55,000 nucleotides of DNA, from the NCBI GenBank assembly GCA_963575745.1, contig CAUYUJ010016904.1, positions 366,272 to 421,271 on the forward strand. Reading direction: 5' to 3'. Each line of letters starts with the position of its first letter. Position 1 is the first letter of the stretch. Both the position numbers and the translations under genes were made by a program. The notes under the pieces are model-generated. The model had not been told where the DNA came from. It saw only the letters and a list, made by a program, of their open reading frames with translations, and ran no database searches. Positions 40,851 to 51,156 of this stretch are shown here, in pieces. This DNA is from Prorocentrum cordatum. Its lineage: Eukaryota; Sar; Dinophyceae; Prorocentrales; Prorocentraceae.

Positions 40851-41500
40851 CTGCGACGCAGTCCGAATGGCGCTGCCAGCGGGGCCGCCAACATAAATCA
40901 CCCGCCTCGGCCCCTTCACCCTTCGCGCTTCCCTTGCCGCGCCAGTCCTCATATTTCTTCCGCCCCCCCCCCCCCCCCTCCCGTCACCATCGTGTCCCCT
41001 GCGCCATCCGTTTGCAGTTCCCCCTCTCCCCTCGCCGCGGATGGCCCGCGTTTATGCGCGAAGGCGCGAAGTTAACAATGATGCGACGTTGCGAAACGAA
41101 ACTCATAGCCCTGGGGGTTTGCGGCGCGAAGGTAAATCGAATGAGGATTAGCTCGGCAGAGGGGGGTCTGATGAGGGGTCGGTCAGGGACAGGGGGGAAC
41201 ATCTATCGGTCGGAGTAGGATGAGAAGCCGAATTCGAGAGGGGCCACTGGAGGGAGGATACAGGATGAGGAACGAGGGACAGAACTGAATATGATAGGTG
41301 CTCAGGAAGAGAAATAAGGATCGCGAGTGAGACATTTAAGGGCGCGTGCTCCAAAAGGAAAAGGCGTCGTGAAGGAGGATAGGGAACATATGTATTTTGG
41401 ATAGCAGTATCGTGATCGTTGGTGCTTCACTCGGGGGTTCGACTTCAGCACTGCCGATCGCTATGGTCTTGACGAACATAGCGTTCGGCAGTTTTGCCAT
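40851..41500. other. No gene seen
   Basis: Mixed sequence with a C homopolymer at about 40964-40979. Short frames only. Confidence 0.5.
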
Positions 41501-42750
41501 GGCGGGCAGAGGCGCGTGCACCCTTTGACGCCCCCCCCCCGTCTTGACGCACAGAGGTGTTTGCACCCCTTGACGCCCCCCCATGCTCCTTTCTGGGGGG
41601 CCCCTATAGACCAGGCTCCCCAGACTCTCAAAACCTACCTGTTTGTGCACCTGTTTGGTGTTTCCCTCGCGTTGAGAGGCCCACCCCAGGTGGTGCGCTC
41701 GCCAGCCCCTCGGGCGCGCCACCCAGCCCAACTGGTGCGCCCCCCTCCTGTTGTGGCTTCTTGGCCCAGCGCTTCGTTCAACCTGCTTGCGCAATGGTCA
41801 AATGCTCCTGGAGCCCTTGGAGGTGCGCGCCATCCACCCCTGGTGGTGCGCCCCTCGTTTACCGCGGGCGCCTTCGCCTCCCGCGTTCGCTGCCTGGGGC
41901 CCCGCCTGCCCTGGCCTCGTTCGGCGCGCGCGCCGCCACGCAGGCCGACCAGGCACGCAGGCGCGCCTTTGTGCCCACCGGCTGGTAGCGTTTGCTCGGT
42001 GGCAGTCTGGCCACTACCACTTGGGGCCCCAGCTTCAGTGCCACCATCCCGTTTCTGCTTCCGGCGGCTCTTCGCCGGGAGCCCCCGCCCAGCCCTTGCG
42101 CCGGCTGGGCGCCACCCCGCCCACGGCTGATCGCGCGCCGGCCCCGGGCCTGGCCTCGCTGCCTCCCGCCCTCCCCGCCATGCCCGCCCGCGGCCTTTCG
42201 CGCGCCTCGCGGCCGTTTTCCGGTCGTACTGGCTACGCATGGCCTCTTCGCGTTTTTCTTTCTCGTGGCTCCCAGCCTGCTGCGTTGCGAACGCGCCGCG
42301 CGTTCGCTATTGCTGTGTCGCTCGCCCGTCGGGCCACCCCAGCTCCCGGTCTGCCACCGCAGCCTATTTGCGCAGCCCCCCCAGCAGCCGCACCGGCTCC
42401 CGGGACTGCTGTGTCTGCAGCTCTTGCCTCGTCCCATCCGACTTGCCGGGCCTTGCCCCGCAGCGCAGCCGCTGGACCCAACCCTGGGTGCGTTCGTGAT
42501 GCCGCCCCGCGCCCGCTGCCAGGGGTTGCTGCGCCGGCTCGGCCGCCCCGCGCGCCCCGTTGCGGCCTCGCCGCGCGAGTGCGCCTTACCCTCCACCTGT
42601 CCCTCCTTCGCGGCCGGTCCTCTGTTTTTTTCCCCCGCCTCTTGCGCGCGGGACAACTCGCAATATCGTGGCCCTGGTTGCTTGGACGCGCGTGCGGACT
42701 GCCTCTGCCGCGCTCCGACGCAAAAGTGCGTGTATGTTCCCCCCAGCACC
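41501..42750. other. GC-rich filler with GGTGGTGCGCCC repeats
   Basis: Near 41520-41585 CACCCYTTGACGCCCCCC is repeated. From 41680 to 41860 the word GGTGGTGCGCYCC or ACTGGTGCGCCC recurs at about 70-bp spacing, as in 352-670. Further on, Pro/Ala/Arg-rich frames up to 400 codons are open in several phases. I see no domain and treat them as compositional. Confidence 0.45.
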
Positions 42751-42959
42751 CCCCACTTTATCTTCGATTTCCGTTCATCGCCCCTCCTAATTCCACCCTC
42801 TTGCGCCCCATATTATACAGTCGGCATCCATTTAGATTCCCACCTCTTTTTCTCTTGTCTCGAGTTTGTAGCCAGAGTTGGAATTGCCTTGAGGCCAGCA
42901 TGTTTTTTTTTTCCCCCCAACCATCCTGTGGCGTTGGATCCTCGTTTTGAAGAGACAGC

Positions 42960-43222
42960 GCCCCGCGTCTCCTCTCCTCTCCTCTCCTCTCCTCTCCTCC
43001 TCCTCCTCTCCCCCCTCCTCCCTCCTCCCATCGCCGTCATCATACTCATCGTCATCATCATCATCATCCTCATCTTCATCATCATCATCATCATCCTCGT
43101 CATCATCACCACCAGCATCATCATCGTCATCATCATCGCCATCGCCATTAGTTCCCAACCATCCTGTCATCATCACCACCAGCATCATCATCGTCATCAC
43201 CACCAGCATCATCATCGTCATG

Positions 43223-43264
<42 letters not shown>

Positions 43265-43275
43265 GCCATCGCCAT
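42960..43275 (-). repeat. CTCCT and CAT/CATCGT triplet tract
   Basis: CTCTCCTCTC runs (42965-43025) then CATCATCATC with CACCAGCATC interruptions. An internal TTCCCAACCATCCTGTCATC word splits it, suggesting two element ends were joined here. Confidence 0.85.
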
Positions 43276-43284
43276 TAGTTCCCA

Positions 43285-44690
43285 TTTCCGCACACCCCTC
43301 ACACGTTTCGTAGCCCCATAGGGAGCGCCACCGAAGGCCCCAGTGGCAGGGTTCGCATGCCGCCCCCACCCCACTTTGGCACACCCCTCACACGCTTCGT
43401 GGCCCCATAGGTAGCTCCACCGAAAGCCCCAGTGGCAGGGTTCGCATGCCGCCCCCACCCCATTTCGGCCCACCCCTCACACGTTTCGTGGCCCCATAGG
43501 TAGTTCCACCGAAGGCCCCAGTGGCAGGGTTCGCATGCCGCCCCCACCACACTTTGGCACACCCCTCACACGTTTCGTGGCCCCACAGGGAGCTCCACCG
43601 ACGGCCCCAGTGGCGGGGTTTGCATGCCGCCCACACCCCACTTCGGCACACCCCTTACGCATTTCGTGGCCCCATAGGTAGCTCCACCGAAGGCCCCAGT
43701 GGCAGGGTTCGCATGCCGCCCCCACCTCACTTTGGCCCACCCCTCACGCGTTTCGTGGCCCCATAGGGAGCTCCACCGAAGGCCCCAGTGACAGGGTTCG
43801 CATGCCGCCCCCGCCCCACTTTGGCACACCCCTCACACGTTTCGTGGCCTCATAGGGAGCTCCACCGAAGGCCCAAGTGGCAGGGTTCGCATGCCGCCCC
43901 CATCTCACTTTGGCACACCCCTCACACGTTTCGTGGCCCCATAGGGAGCTCCACCGACGGCCCCAGTGGCAGGGTTCGCATGCCGCCCCCACCCCGCTTT
44001 GGCACACCCCTCACGCATTTCGTGTCCCCATAGGGTGCTCTATCGAAGGCCCCCGTGGCAGGGTTCGCATGCCGCCCCCACCCACTTTTGCACACCCCTC
44101 ACACGCTTCGTGGCCCCATTGGGAGTTCCACCGACGGCCCCAGTGGCAGGGTTCGCATGCGTCCGCGCCACCCATGTCGACACACCTTTGACACGTTTCG
44201 TGGCCCCATAATGAGCTCCACCGAAGGCCCCAGTGGCAGAGTTTGCATGCCGCCCCTCGCCCATTTCGGCCCACCCCTCACACGTTTCGTGGCCCCATAG
44301 GGAGCTTTACCGAAGGGACCCCAGTGGTTGCGTTCGCATGCGTCCCCACCACCCATTTCGGCACACCCCTCATACGTTTCGTGGCCCCAAAAGGAGCTCC
44401 ACCGAAGGCCCCAGTGGCTCCCCACCACCCATTTCGGCACCCCCTCACACGTTTCGTGGCCCCATAGGGAGCTTCACCGAAGGCCCCAGTGGCTGCGTTC
44501 GCATGCCTCCCCACCACCCATTTCGGCACACCCCTCACACGCTTCGTGGCCCCATAGGGGGCTCCACCGAAGGCCCCAGTGGCAGGGTCCGCATGCCTCC
44601 CCACCACCCATTTCGGCACACCCTTCACACGTTTCGTGGCCCCATGGGGAGCTCCACCGAAGGCCCCAGTGGCGCGGTGCCCATGAGAAG
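43285..44690 (-). repeat. 89-bp tandem array, about 16 units
   Basis: Same family as the 90-bp array at 17.5-18.7 kb, read on the - strand. Here most units are 89 bp (GGCAGGGTTCGCATGCC at 43345 and 43434), so each frame closes after three units. Units nearest 44.4-44.7 kb resemble the left array most closely. Confidence 0.95.
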
Positions 44691-44789
44691 AGGGGCTTAG
44701 TTTGCGTGCCCCCTCCTTCGTCTCATATCCGCGCGGTATTCGCAGCTGCATATGGTTGGGTCCTTCGCCAGGCTACTTTTTTTTAAACA

Positions 44790-45260
44790 GTAATACTTCA
44801 GATAAGCGCTGTCATTGGATAGGCAGTGGGAGCTGCAGCAGGGGCTATAATACCAGATGTAGTGGCTGAGCTCGGCTGTGGTAGGATCCGTAGTGGCAGC
44901 TGAAACATTAACTGTAGTACGAGCAAATATACAGCTTGTGGCAAGAGCAGTTGTAGGACCTGTGGTAAGAGTTGCGAGTGGGTAGTAACTTTTCATATTA
45001 CGAGCGTTGGTACGACCAGGAATAGGCACTTTGGTAGAGGCAATCATAAGAGCTGCGATGACAGTTCTACGACACACCCAAGTATGATCTGCAGTGACAC
45101 CTGGAGTGAATGTTGTGTCAAAGAAATGCAGTGCGATGTGCATTAGGATGTGTAGTACGCATTGTAGGAGGGCTGTCGTGAAAGCTGTACTAGTGGCTAC
45201 ACTAGGAACTGCATTATAATCTGTAAGTGGAGGCGCACTGCGAGCTCAAATGGGGTATGT
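44790..45260. repeat. Degenerate GTAGTxGxAGCTG repeat, locus 1
   Basis: Irregular 15-18-bp repetition of GGAGCTGCAGCAGG, GTAGTGGCTGAGCT, GTAGTGGCAGCTGA, GTAGTACGAGC and AGAGCTGCGATGAC. The - frame reads Thr/Ala/Pro-rich. Related stretches occur at about 46500-46790 and 52740-53000. Confidence 0.6.
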
Positions 45261-45339
45261 ACGGTTGATGAATATTGAATCTGCAGCAGGATAATGATAA
45301 GGCACCGTGTGGACAGTTGCAGCGGTTTTCCGATTCCAG

Positions 45340-46140
45340 CTCTGAGTTCCCATGCCCCGAATGGAAGCCTTCGGGCCAGGGCCTCTACAATTCCCAATAG
45401 TGATCCCCTCATTCATGGCAAAGTCGGGTTCTCGCGCCTGTTTCGGCCATGTTGAGCCCGCGTTGAGGCCCTCAGGTCAGGGCTTCAACATCCCCCGACG
45501 TGCTTCCCGCATTGCAGGCGTAGATATCTGGCGAATGTCGAAGCCATGTTGCGGCCACGTTAAGGCCCTGAGGTCAGGGCCTGAACCTCCCGCCCCCCTC
45601 CGACGCAAATTCCGCAACGCAAGCTGGGATTGTGGGGCCCATTCTGAGGCCATGTTGAGGCCATCAGGCTAGAGCCCCGACATCCCCCTGACGTGTGTCC
45701 AGCAACGCAAAGTTGCAAAGTCAGGCCCGCGGTGAGGCCATGTCGAGGCCCCGGGAGCAGGGCTCCAACACCCCACCGACGTGTTTCCCGCGAAGCAGAC
45801 GTGGATTCTGGGGCCTATGATTTATGACGAGGCCGTGCTGAGGCCCTTAAGCCACGGCTTCACGATCCGCCCGACGTGGATTCCGCATCGCACGCTTGGA
45901 TGTTGAGGCCCATGTTGAAATCCTCATGTCAGGGACATCCCCCCCACGTGAGTCCAGCATCGCAGGCTTGACTATTGAGGCCCATGCGGAGGCCACTTTA
46001 AGGGCATGTTGAGGCTCTCGGGTCACGGCGGTTAACATCCTCCCGACGCGTCTCCCGAACGGCAGGCTTGGATGTTGGGGCCCATGTTGAGGCCATGTTG
46101 AGGCCCTTCAACATCATCCCGCCGTGTTTTTCGCATAGTG
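45340..46140 (+). repeat. 85-98-bp tandem repeat, about eight units
   Basis: Landmarks CAGGTCAGGGC, CATCCCCCGACGTG, CCCGCATYGCAGGC and GCCCATGTTGAGGCC recur with starts near 45473, 45571, 45666, 45751, 45848, 45932 and 46020. No coding frame survives. Confidence 0.8.
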
Positions 46141-46212
46141 CCTCCTCCTGGCCTCGCCGTGAGGCTGCGCTCCTTCCCTTCCCCCCCCTCTTTGTTAATT
46201 CAAGCTTCGCGC

Positions 46213-46265
46213 GGCCCGCTTAGCTTCGACCGGAGGAGGTGCGCTCTCGACCCGCGAATCAAAAA
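46213..46265 (+). repeat. Dispersed 53-bp motif, copy 2
   Basis: Matches 22841-22893 with GCCCGCTTAG, ACCGGAGGAGGT and CGCTCTCG boxes and a following A run. Confidence 0.55.
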
Positions 46266-46500
46266 AAATGCGTTTTTCGCATAGCAGGCTTGGATGACGA
46301 GGCGCATGTTGAGGCCCTGCCGATTTTGATAACCTTGCACGGTAGCCCAGGGGGGGGGGGCCTGGCGGACATGGCTTGCTGCGACACGCCAGCATTGCAG
46401 TCCGGCCCATCTCCCAAAGCCGGCCCCCCCCCGCGAGGTGGCGGACAAACGTCAGGTCTGAGTCAAATGAGATGGCGGCGTGGCGAGCAGACGGTCCGCG
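46266..46500. other. Unique spacer, no gene
   Basis: Short spacer with one last diverged repeat unit (CGCATAGCAGGCTTGGATGA) and G/C homopolymers. Nothing else visible. Confidence 0.5.
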
Positions 46501-46790
46501 TTGAACGATTCCATTGGAAATTGCAAATTGAATTTGGAAACGGTTGTACTGGCTGTAGTTGGTACTCTAATAAGGGCTGCTCTGGGGCACTAGGATATGC
46601 AACTGGATGTACAACAGAATCTGGCGCAAGAATTGCAATCAAATCTGCAGCATGAGCTGCGTCGTTGGAGGCGTAATAGGAGGTGTTGCAAGAGTTGTAG
46701 ACTGAGCCGTTGTAGGATTTGCAATCGGAGCTGTACTAGGAAGGGCGGAAGGAGCATGCACCAACCGTCGCAAATTGTGCGCAAGTAAGT
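46500..46790. repeat. Degenerate GTAGTxGxAGCTG repeat, locus 2
   Basis: ACTGGCTGTAGTTGG, TTGCAAGAGTTGTAGAC and ATCGGAGCTGTACTAGG words form the same irregular repeat as at 44.8 and 52.8 kb. The 3' end of the neighbouring - strand RT pseudogene runs into it. Confidence 0.6.
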
Positions 46791-47956
46791 GGCTTGGACT
46801 CGGGGGGGCGCACTGCGTCCCAGAACTTGGAATGTGATCATCGCACGCTCCACGGAGCAGCCTGGGAATGTCCGTAACGGCCACCTGTCGAGCCGACGGC
46901 GCAAGTGGACATAGGCGGCTATGGGCCGGGTCTCCCTGTAAAAATTTGTGGCCCTGCCCTGCCAACCGCAACGAACGCTCGAGTCTAGGCCACCTCCTCC
47001 AGGGTGGAGTGCGACACGTCGCTGTAGATCACTGTCGGCGCCAGCAAGCTTGAACAAGAAACAATTTGGCGCCCAGGACGCTCTGCAAGCAGCATGGGCC
47101 ACGGAAAAGGAGAGGCTTGGGAGTAGATCCCGCAACCTCGATGCGCGTTCCTGCACGCGGAGGCCGCCGTGGGCAGCATTGACGAATCGCACCACGCGGG
47201 CCTTCGCAGCTGCTGCGATGGCGCCTAGATCCGGCAGCTCGCTCGGAAAACTGAGGGACCGCAAGTCCCGCAGGCAAGATGAAACCATCCAGCATGTCGG
47301 GCCTGGCAGCAGCAGTTGACAGGCTCTCTGCTCGTGGACGAGGAAGTCAGGCGGTAGGTCCTCCAGCTGAGCAACAGACTGGAGCACTGAGCTAATATAC
47401 TCTAGATACGCCTGTAGCGATAAGAGAAAGCCCAGGCCGAGGCGCCCCAAAATTCTGGCCCGCTCTATGTATTTGCGCAGCGGGGCGTCCCAGGAGCTGG
47501 CGGCCCGCCCTGAGCCAACCATAAAACCAAGATGCTTCGCAGCCCCCGCAATCCAGACGGATCCCCAATCAGGAGCCCGGCGCGCCACCTCGTCCCTGAC
47601 TTCTGCTCTTGAAACCGGAACAACGGTACAATGACCGTCTTTTTCCGCACGTTGAGTTGGAGCTCAAACACCAAAGCAAAATCTACGAAAAACGACTTAG
47701 AGACCGCGGAGGTGGCTAGCACCCTCCCCAAGGATCATGGCCAAATCGTCAGCCCACGCGCGCGTGCATGCCGAAGGGAACACCCGTCGCAGCCTGCGCA
47801 GCATGAGGTCCGTTGCCATTGCGAACAACGGGGGGGAGAGGGGGCATCCTTGACGGAGGCCCCGCGTCAGTAGCGGGCTCCACCCAAGTTGATGGAGCAA
47901 ACATTGTCTTGGTACAAAATGCCGACGGCTCGGAGGAGCCAGGGTGGCCAGCCCAG
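46790..47956 (-). pseudogene. Non-LTR retrotransposon RT, C-terminal half (host element, part 2)
   Basis: On the - strand, from 47956 downward: LGWPPWLLRAVGILYQDN; RQGCPLSP (about 47835-47855); then AWADDLAMIL, whose ADD catalytic pair is encoded at 47745-47756 (W replaces the usual Tyr before ADD). After a shift comes FELQLNVRK, and then a long frame from 47588 with AAKHLGFMVGSGRAASSWDA and RILGRLGLGFLLSLQAYLEY, the thumb/connection region. At least three frameshifts. The part before LGW is found 3.2 kb away at 51149-52713, with a LINE inserted between. Coding similarity fades near 46.8 kb. Confidence 0.8.
47949..47956 (-). repeat. 8-bp target-site duplication, left copy
   Basis: CAGCCCAG on the + strand (CTGGGCTG on the element strand) borders the inserted LINE; the partner is at 51149-51156. 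Removing one copy plus the insert rejoins the host reading frame exactly. Confidence 0.8.
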
Positions 47957-48117
47957 TACAGTACAGTACAGCAGCCTCGCATCCGAGTGGACGCGTAGGC
48001 AAAGCAGACGAACAGCCAAACGCTGTGTCGAGCGGCGGCGACAGGTGAGGGAGCACGGCCAACCGCCGGCGCCGAGCTGACGATGATAGATACGACGAGG
48101 ATAGATCAAATCAGCCT

Positions 48118-49640
48118 TTAAACCATGTGGTACACTGAGTGTGCCCATTGTTGTCGTGGGCGGCCTCTGCGTCTCTGGTAAGCCCATTGTTTAGGCGTGC
48201 CGTCGGGGTTGCATGACGTTGCGTCGTAGGAAGCTATCTTCTTGTAAAGCTGGATTTGCCGATCGTGCAAGATATCCGACAACGGTTTCATACATGCTTT
48301 CTCCAGAACGGTGGCGTTAGATACCCGTGATATGTACGAACATGGAATATTCAATATTTGTCTCAAGCACCTACGTTGGAAAGCATCAACTTTTGATCTG
48401 TCAGATTTCAAAAGCCATAAATAATCGAGTGAATACAGAAGCTTGCTGACAGTACATGCGGGAAATAACTGCAGTTTCCTGCGCGACGTTATAGAAGTGT
48501 GCGCCCAGATTTTGCTCAAATCGCGAAACATGGCGCCCGATTCTCCCAGCCTTCGAGATAATTCATTCCCGGCGCGACCGTCGCAAGAAATCAAGCCTCC
48601 CAGGTACACGGTTTCTCTCGCTGTCTTGATTGGATTCCCATTCGGTTGCCGCACCACGCCCGTAGTAGAAATTTGGATGTGTATTGCTCTGTCACAGTTT
48701 GATTACAAGCCGTATTTCTGCCCTAATAATTGCATCCATTATAAGTTGTAAATGCCCCGGGTGTTTGGAGAGCAGGAGCGTGTCGTCAGCGTACAGGATG
48801 TCCCTTGTCACAACATACGCGGGCTCTTCCAAGAGAGGTAGGTTGTCAAATACATCGTGCAACATCACTGATTGAACCGCAATGAAAAGATATGGCGATA
48901 AAGGGCAGCCTTGCGCAACTCCTGCAAACTGTCTGCGTTCCGACGAACGCCCGCCGTGGTCCACTATAGAGAAATACCTCTCAGAATACATCCCCTGTAT
49001 CATCTGCACCATAGGAGCTGACAGGCCAAATATTCCTAACGCATTGCAGATACAGTCTGGCTTCAAGCGATCACATGCTTTTGCCCAGTCCAACAAAATT
49101 ATTATAATACCATCGTTCTTATTTGTATGGGCTGCATCTATGATTCGCCTTATCAGCATCAGTGCGTCCGCCGTGCCACGCCCAGGGCGGAAACCAAACT
49201 GGGATGATCGCATTCTTCGTTCTGGCCCTGTTTGTATAAGACGGCGGTGTATCATCGAAGCCAAAATTTTGCATTTCACTGCCAACGACGAAATCGGCCT
49301 ATAGTTGCTTGGGAGGGTTGCGTCGCTTTTTCGAATAACAAAACAACGTTGGCTCTCCTCCATTTCGTTGGGATGTCTTTCGTTTCCAATTTTTTGACAT
49401 ACGTGTAACACTGCTGAGCGTGCTTCGTCGCTTTTGGCAAGTATGTTCCAAAAGTTTGGTGGTTCGTCAGCGGGTCCAGCCCCTTTCCCTTGTTTGATCT
49501 TTTGCAAGGCGTTCCGCAATTCTTCTAAAGAGAAATTCGATGTGTCAACTGGGAGCGTGTCTCCCATCTTCATGGTTGCCTCTGGAACCAGATCCGGAAC
49601 ACGTACCATTACCGCATTTGATTGTACTTCAAGTTTTGGT
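48118..49640 (-). pseudogene. LINE reverse transcriptase (3' half of the insertion)
   Basis: From about 49640 downward: LPVDTSNFSLEELRNALQKI; NYRPISSLAVKCKIL (motif 1/2); SQFGFRPGRGTADALMLIRR; ILLDWAKACDRL (motif A, D present); VAQGCPLSPYLF (motif B); DILYADDTLLL (motif C; YADD encoded at 48782-48793). The frame stops at 48692. The C-terminal part continues in another frame at 48657-48118 with VYLGGLISCDGRAGNELSRR and RCLRQILNIPCSYISRVSN, ending HSVYHMV. One frameshift separates the halves. All catalytic aspartates are present, so it died recently or the shift is an assembly error. Confidence 0.85.
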
Positions 49641-51148
49641 TACACACTTCAACGCATTTCTCTTGGACACGTTTTCACGTCTTCAGTAGTTGTCTCCGAA
49701 TGGGCAGAGTTTGAGACGGATTTATTTGGCGAGGCCGGCAATGATACATCGCTCGGCCGTTCTTCTGCTATTGCACCGTCTTCGATCCCATCCGTTCCAC
49801 AACCTCATGGGGCAGGCCTCGCGCAGCATGTCTGCCGACCTCGACGATTAGATTGGGCTCCTGGAATGTGGAAGGTCTGATGGGGGGATTCGCAGGGTAA
49901 GTACACAGAGATATTCGGCACAATGCAAAAGCAGATCATTGATAATGTATGCATACAAGAGACACACTTGCATGTAACTGTTTATTACAAGCATGGATAT
50001 GGTTTTATGATGTGCTTGTCAGGGTATTTGATGCAGATAAGCGTTCAGATGCCGGGGTTGGCTTTACAGTTGCACCATGGGCCGACAGATCAGCAGTTGC
50101 TTTCCATGCCTCTTCCCTGAGATTCGCCTCCCTGAGAATAAAGGTTGTTGGCGGGATGCTAACCCTCATCACCGCTTACGCGCCACACAGTGGACATCAT
50201 GAGGACGTCAGGCGCGACTTCTATTCCGACGTGGACGCGTACATCCGGCCGACAACGCCGCACAGCATTGTTATGGTTCTGGGGGATTTTGATGCAAGAC
50301 TGTTGATCCACAGCCAGGGCGAAGAACATATTATCGGAAAGCATGTTTACCTTGGGAAATTTGCGAAACGCACCGTCGCACAGGTCTCCATTCGCCAACT
50401 TCTGTTGGAACGCTGCCACGGCAACGACGTGGCGATCGCGAACATATTTCTTCAATGTACCGGAAGACGAGCGCATCGCGTACAGGGATTTGGGGGTGGT
50501 TCCGATGGGCTTTTTTTGTCCTGAACGGTTCTCGCAAATCGACCATATCTTATGTATTTCCTCAGTCTTGCCGTGGGCATTGGATTGCAGATCCCATCGA
50601 AGAGCGGCCCTAAATAGCCATCATTTCCTGACCATGGCCACCATTGCATTCCAGTTTCAGAATCGCAACAAAGCCCGCTCGTCGCGCTTAGACGCTTCAT
50701 TTTGAAGGAGCCGGACGTGCAACGAGATTTTGTATCGAAGTTTGCGCGGGCTTGGGGCGATGTTGTTTTGGGGGGCTCTCTGGATGACGTGGCCGGGGCG
50801 GTGGAGCAGGCCTTCTCATCCGCTGCATGTTCTCTGAAACTTTGCCATGCTGTAGCAAAGCGCCCTTGGATATTCCAGCGCATATGTTGGATCTGATTGA
50901 GAACAGAAGCGCATGCCGAACAACAGGGCAGTTCATAGACGAGCAGGCGTTGAACAAACAAATCACAAGCCGCACGACAAGACCGGTCAAATTGGATCAG
51001 CACCGCATTGGCTGGGGGAGCGCCGTCAAACAATTGAGGAAGAAACGACCGCCAAAACACGCTGGAGTCAAGGATCGCACAGGAAAGTTGTCAGATACAG
51101 CAGGCCGACCAGACACGCTAGCAGAGTATTTTGAACAATTTCAGTTGT
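49641..51148 (+). pseudogene. LINE apurinic-type endonuclease and linker (inverted 5' half of the insertion)
   Basis: On the + strand: RLGSWNVEGL (49850-49879), CIQETHL (from 49952), SDAGVGFTVAP and, in the next frame, LITAYAPHSG then VLGDFDARL near 50280, where the usual GDFN Asn is Asp. Another frame has NVPEDERIAYRDLGVVPMGF, FSQIDHIL and SHRRAALNSHHFL (ends 50705). A linker follows with KAPLDIPAHMLDLIENRSAC and DTLAEYFEQFQL up to the target duplication at 51149. The catalytic Glu and the final Asp-His are kept. Three or more frameshifts and a TAA at about 49898. Confidence 0.8.
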
Positions 51149-51156
51149 CAGCCCAG
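51149..51156 (-). repeat. 8-bp target-site duplication, right copy
   Basis: CAGCCCAG, identical to 47949-47956. Host codons on the - strand read TTC GCT TCG CTG GGC TG up to the insert. Confidence 0.8.

Larger units (their letters stand above)
42916..44775 (-). mobile_element. Composite satellite element, inverted second copy
   Basis: Reverse-complement copy of the element at 17367-18817. The GTAGCCTGGCGAAGG flank lies at 44761-44777 and the CTCTTCAAAACGAGGA flank near 42940. Bounding CCCAACC (42916-42922) and GGTTGGG (44754-44760) match the left copy. It is about 0.4 kb longer because of a CTCCT/CAT triplet insert (about 42960-43275), which contains a second CCCAACCATCCTGT end-like word near 43155. 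Confidence 0.6.
47957..51148 (-). mobile_element. LINE insertion (3192 bp) with inverted 5' half
   Basis: Bounded by CAGCCCAG on both sides and lying inside another RT gene. The 3' half (RT, then about 160 bp of 3' UTR) is on the - strand. The 5' half (endonuclease and linker) is on the + strand. The 3' end at 47957 carries a short tandem tail, TACTGTACTGTA on the element strand. The inverted half ends at the linker residues just before the RT half begins, the arrangement expected from twin-priming inversion during insertion. Confidence 0.75.

Noticed and set aside
41751-43278. Overlapping frames of about 400 codons on the + strand
   Set aside because: Pro/Ala/Arg/Ser filler in GC-rich DNA, running into CAT triplets. 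Several phases and the opposite strand are equally open.
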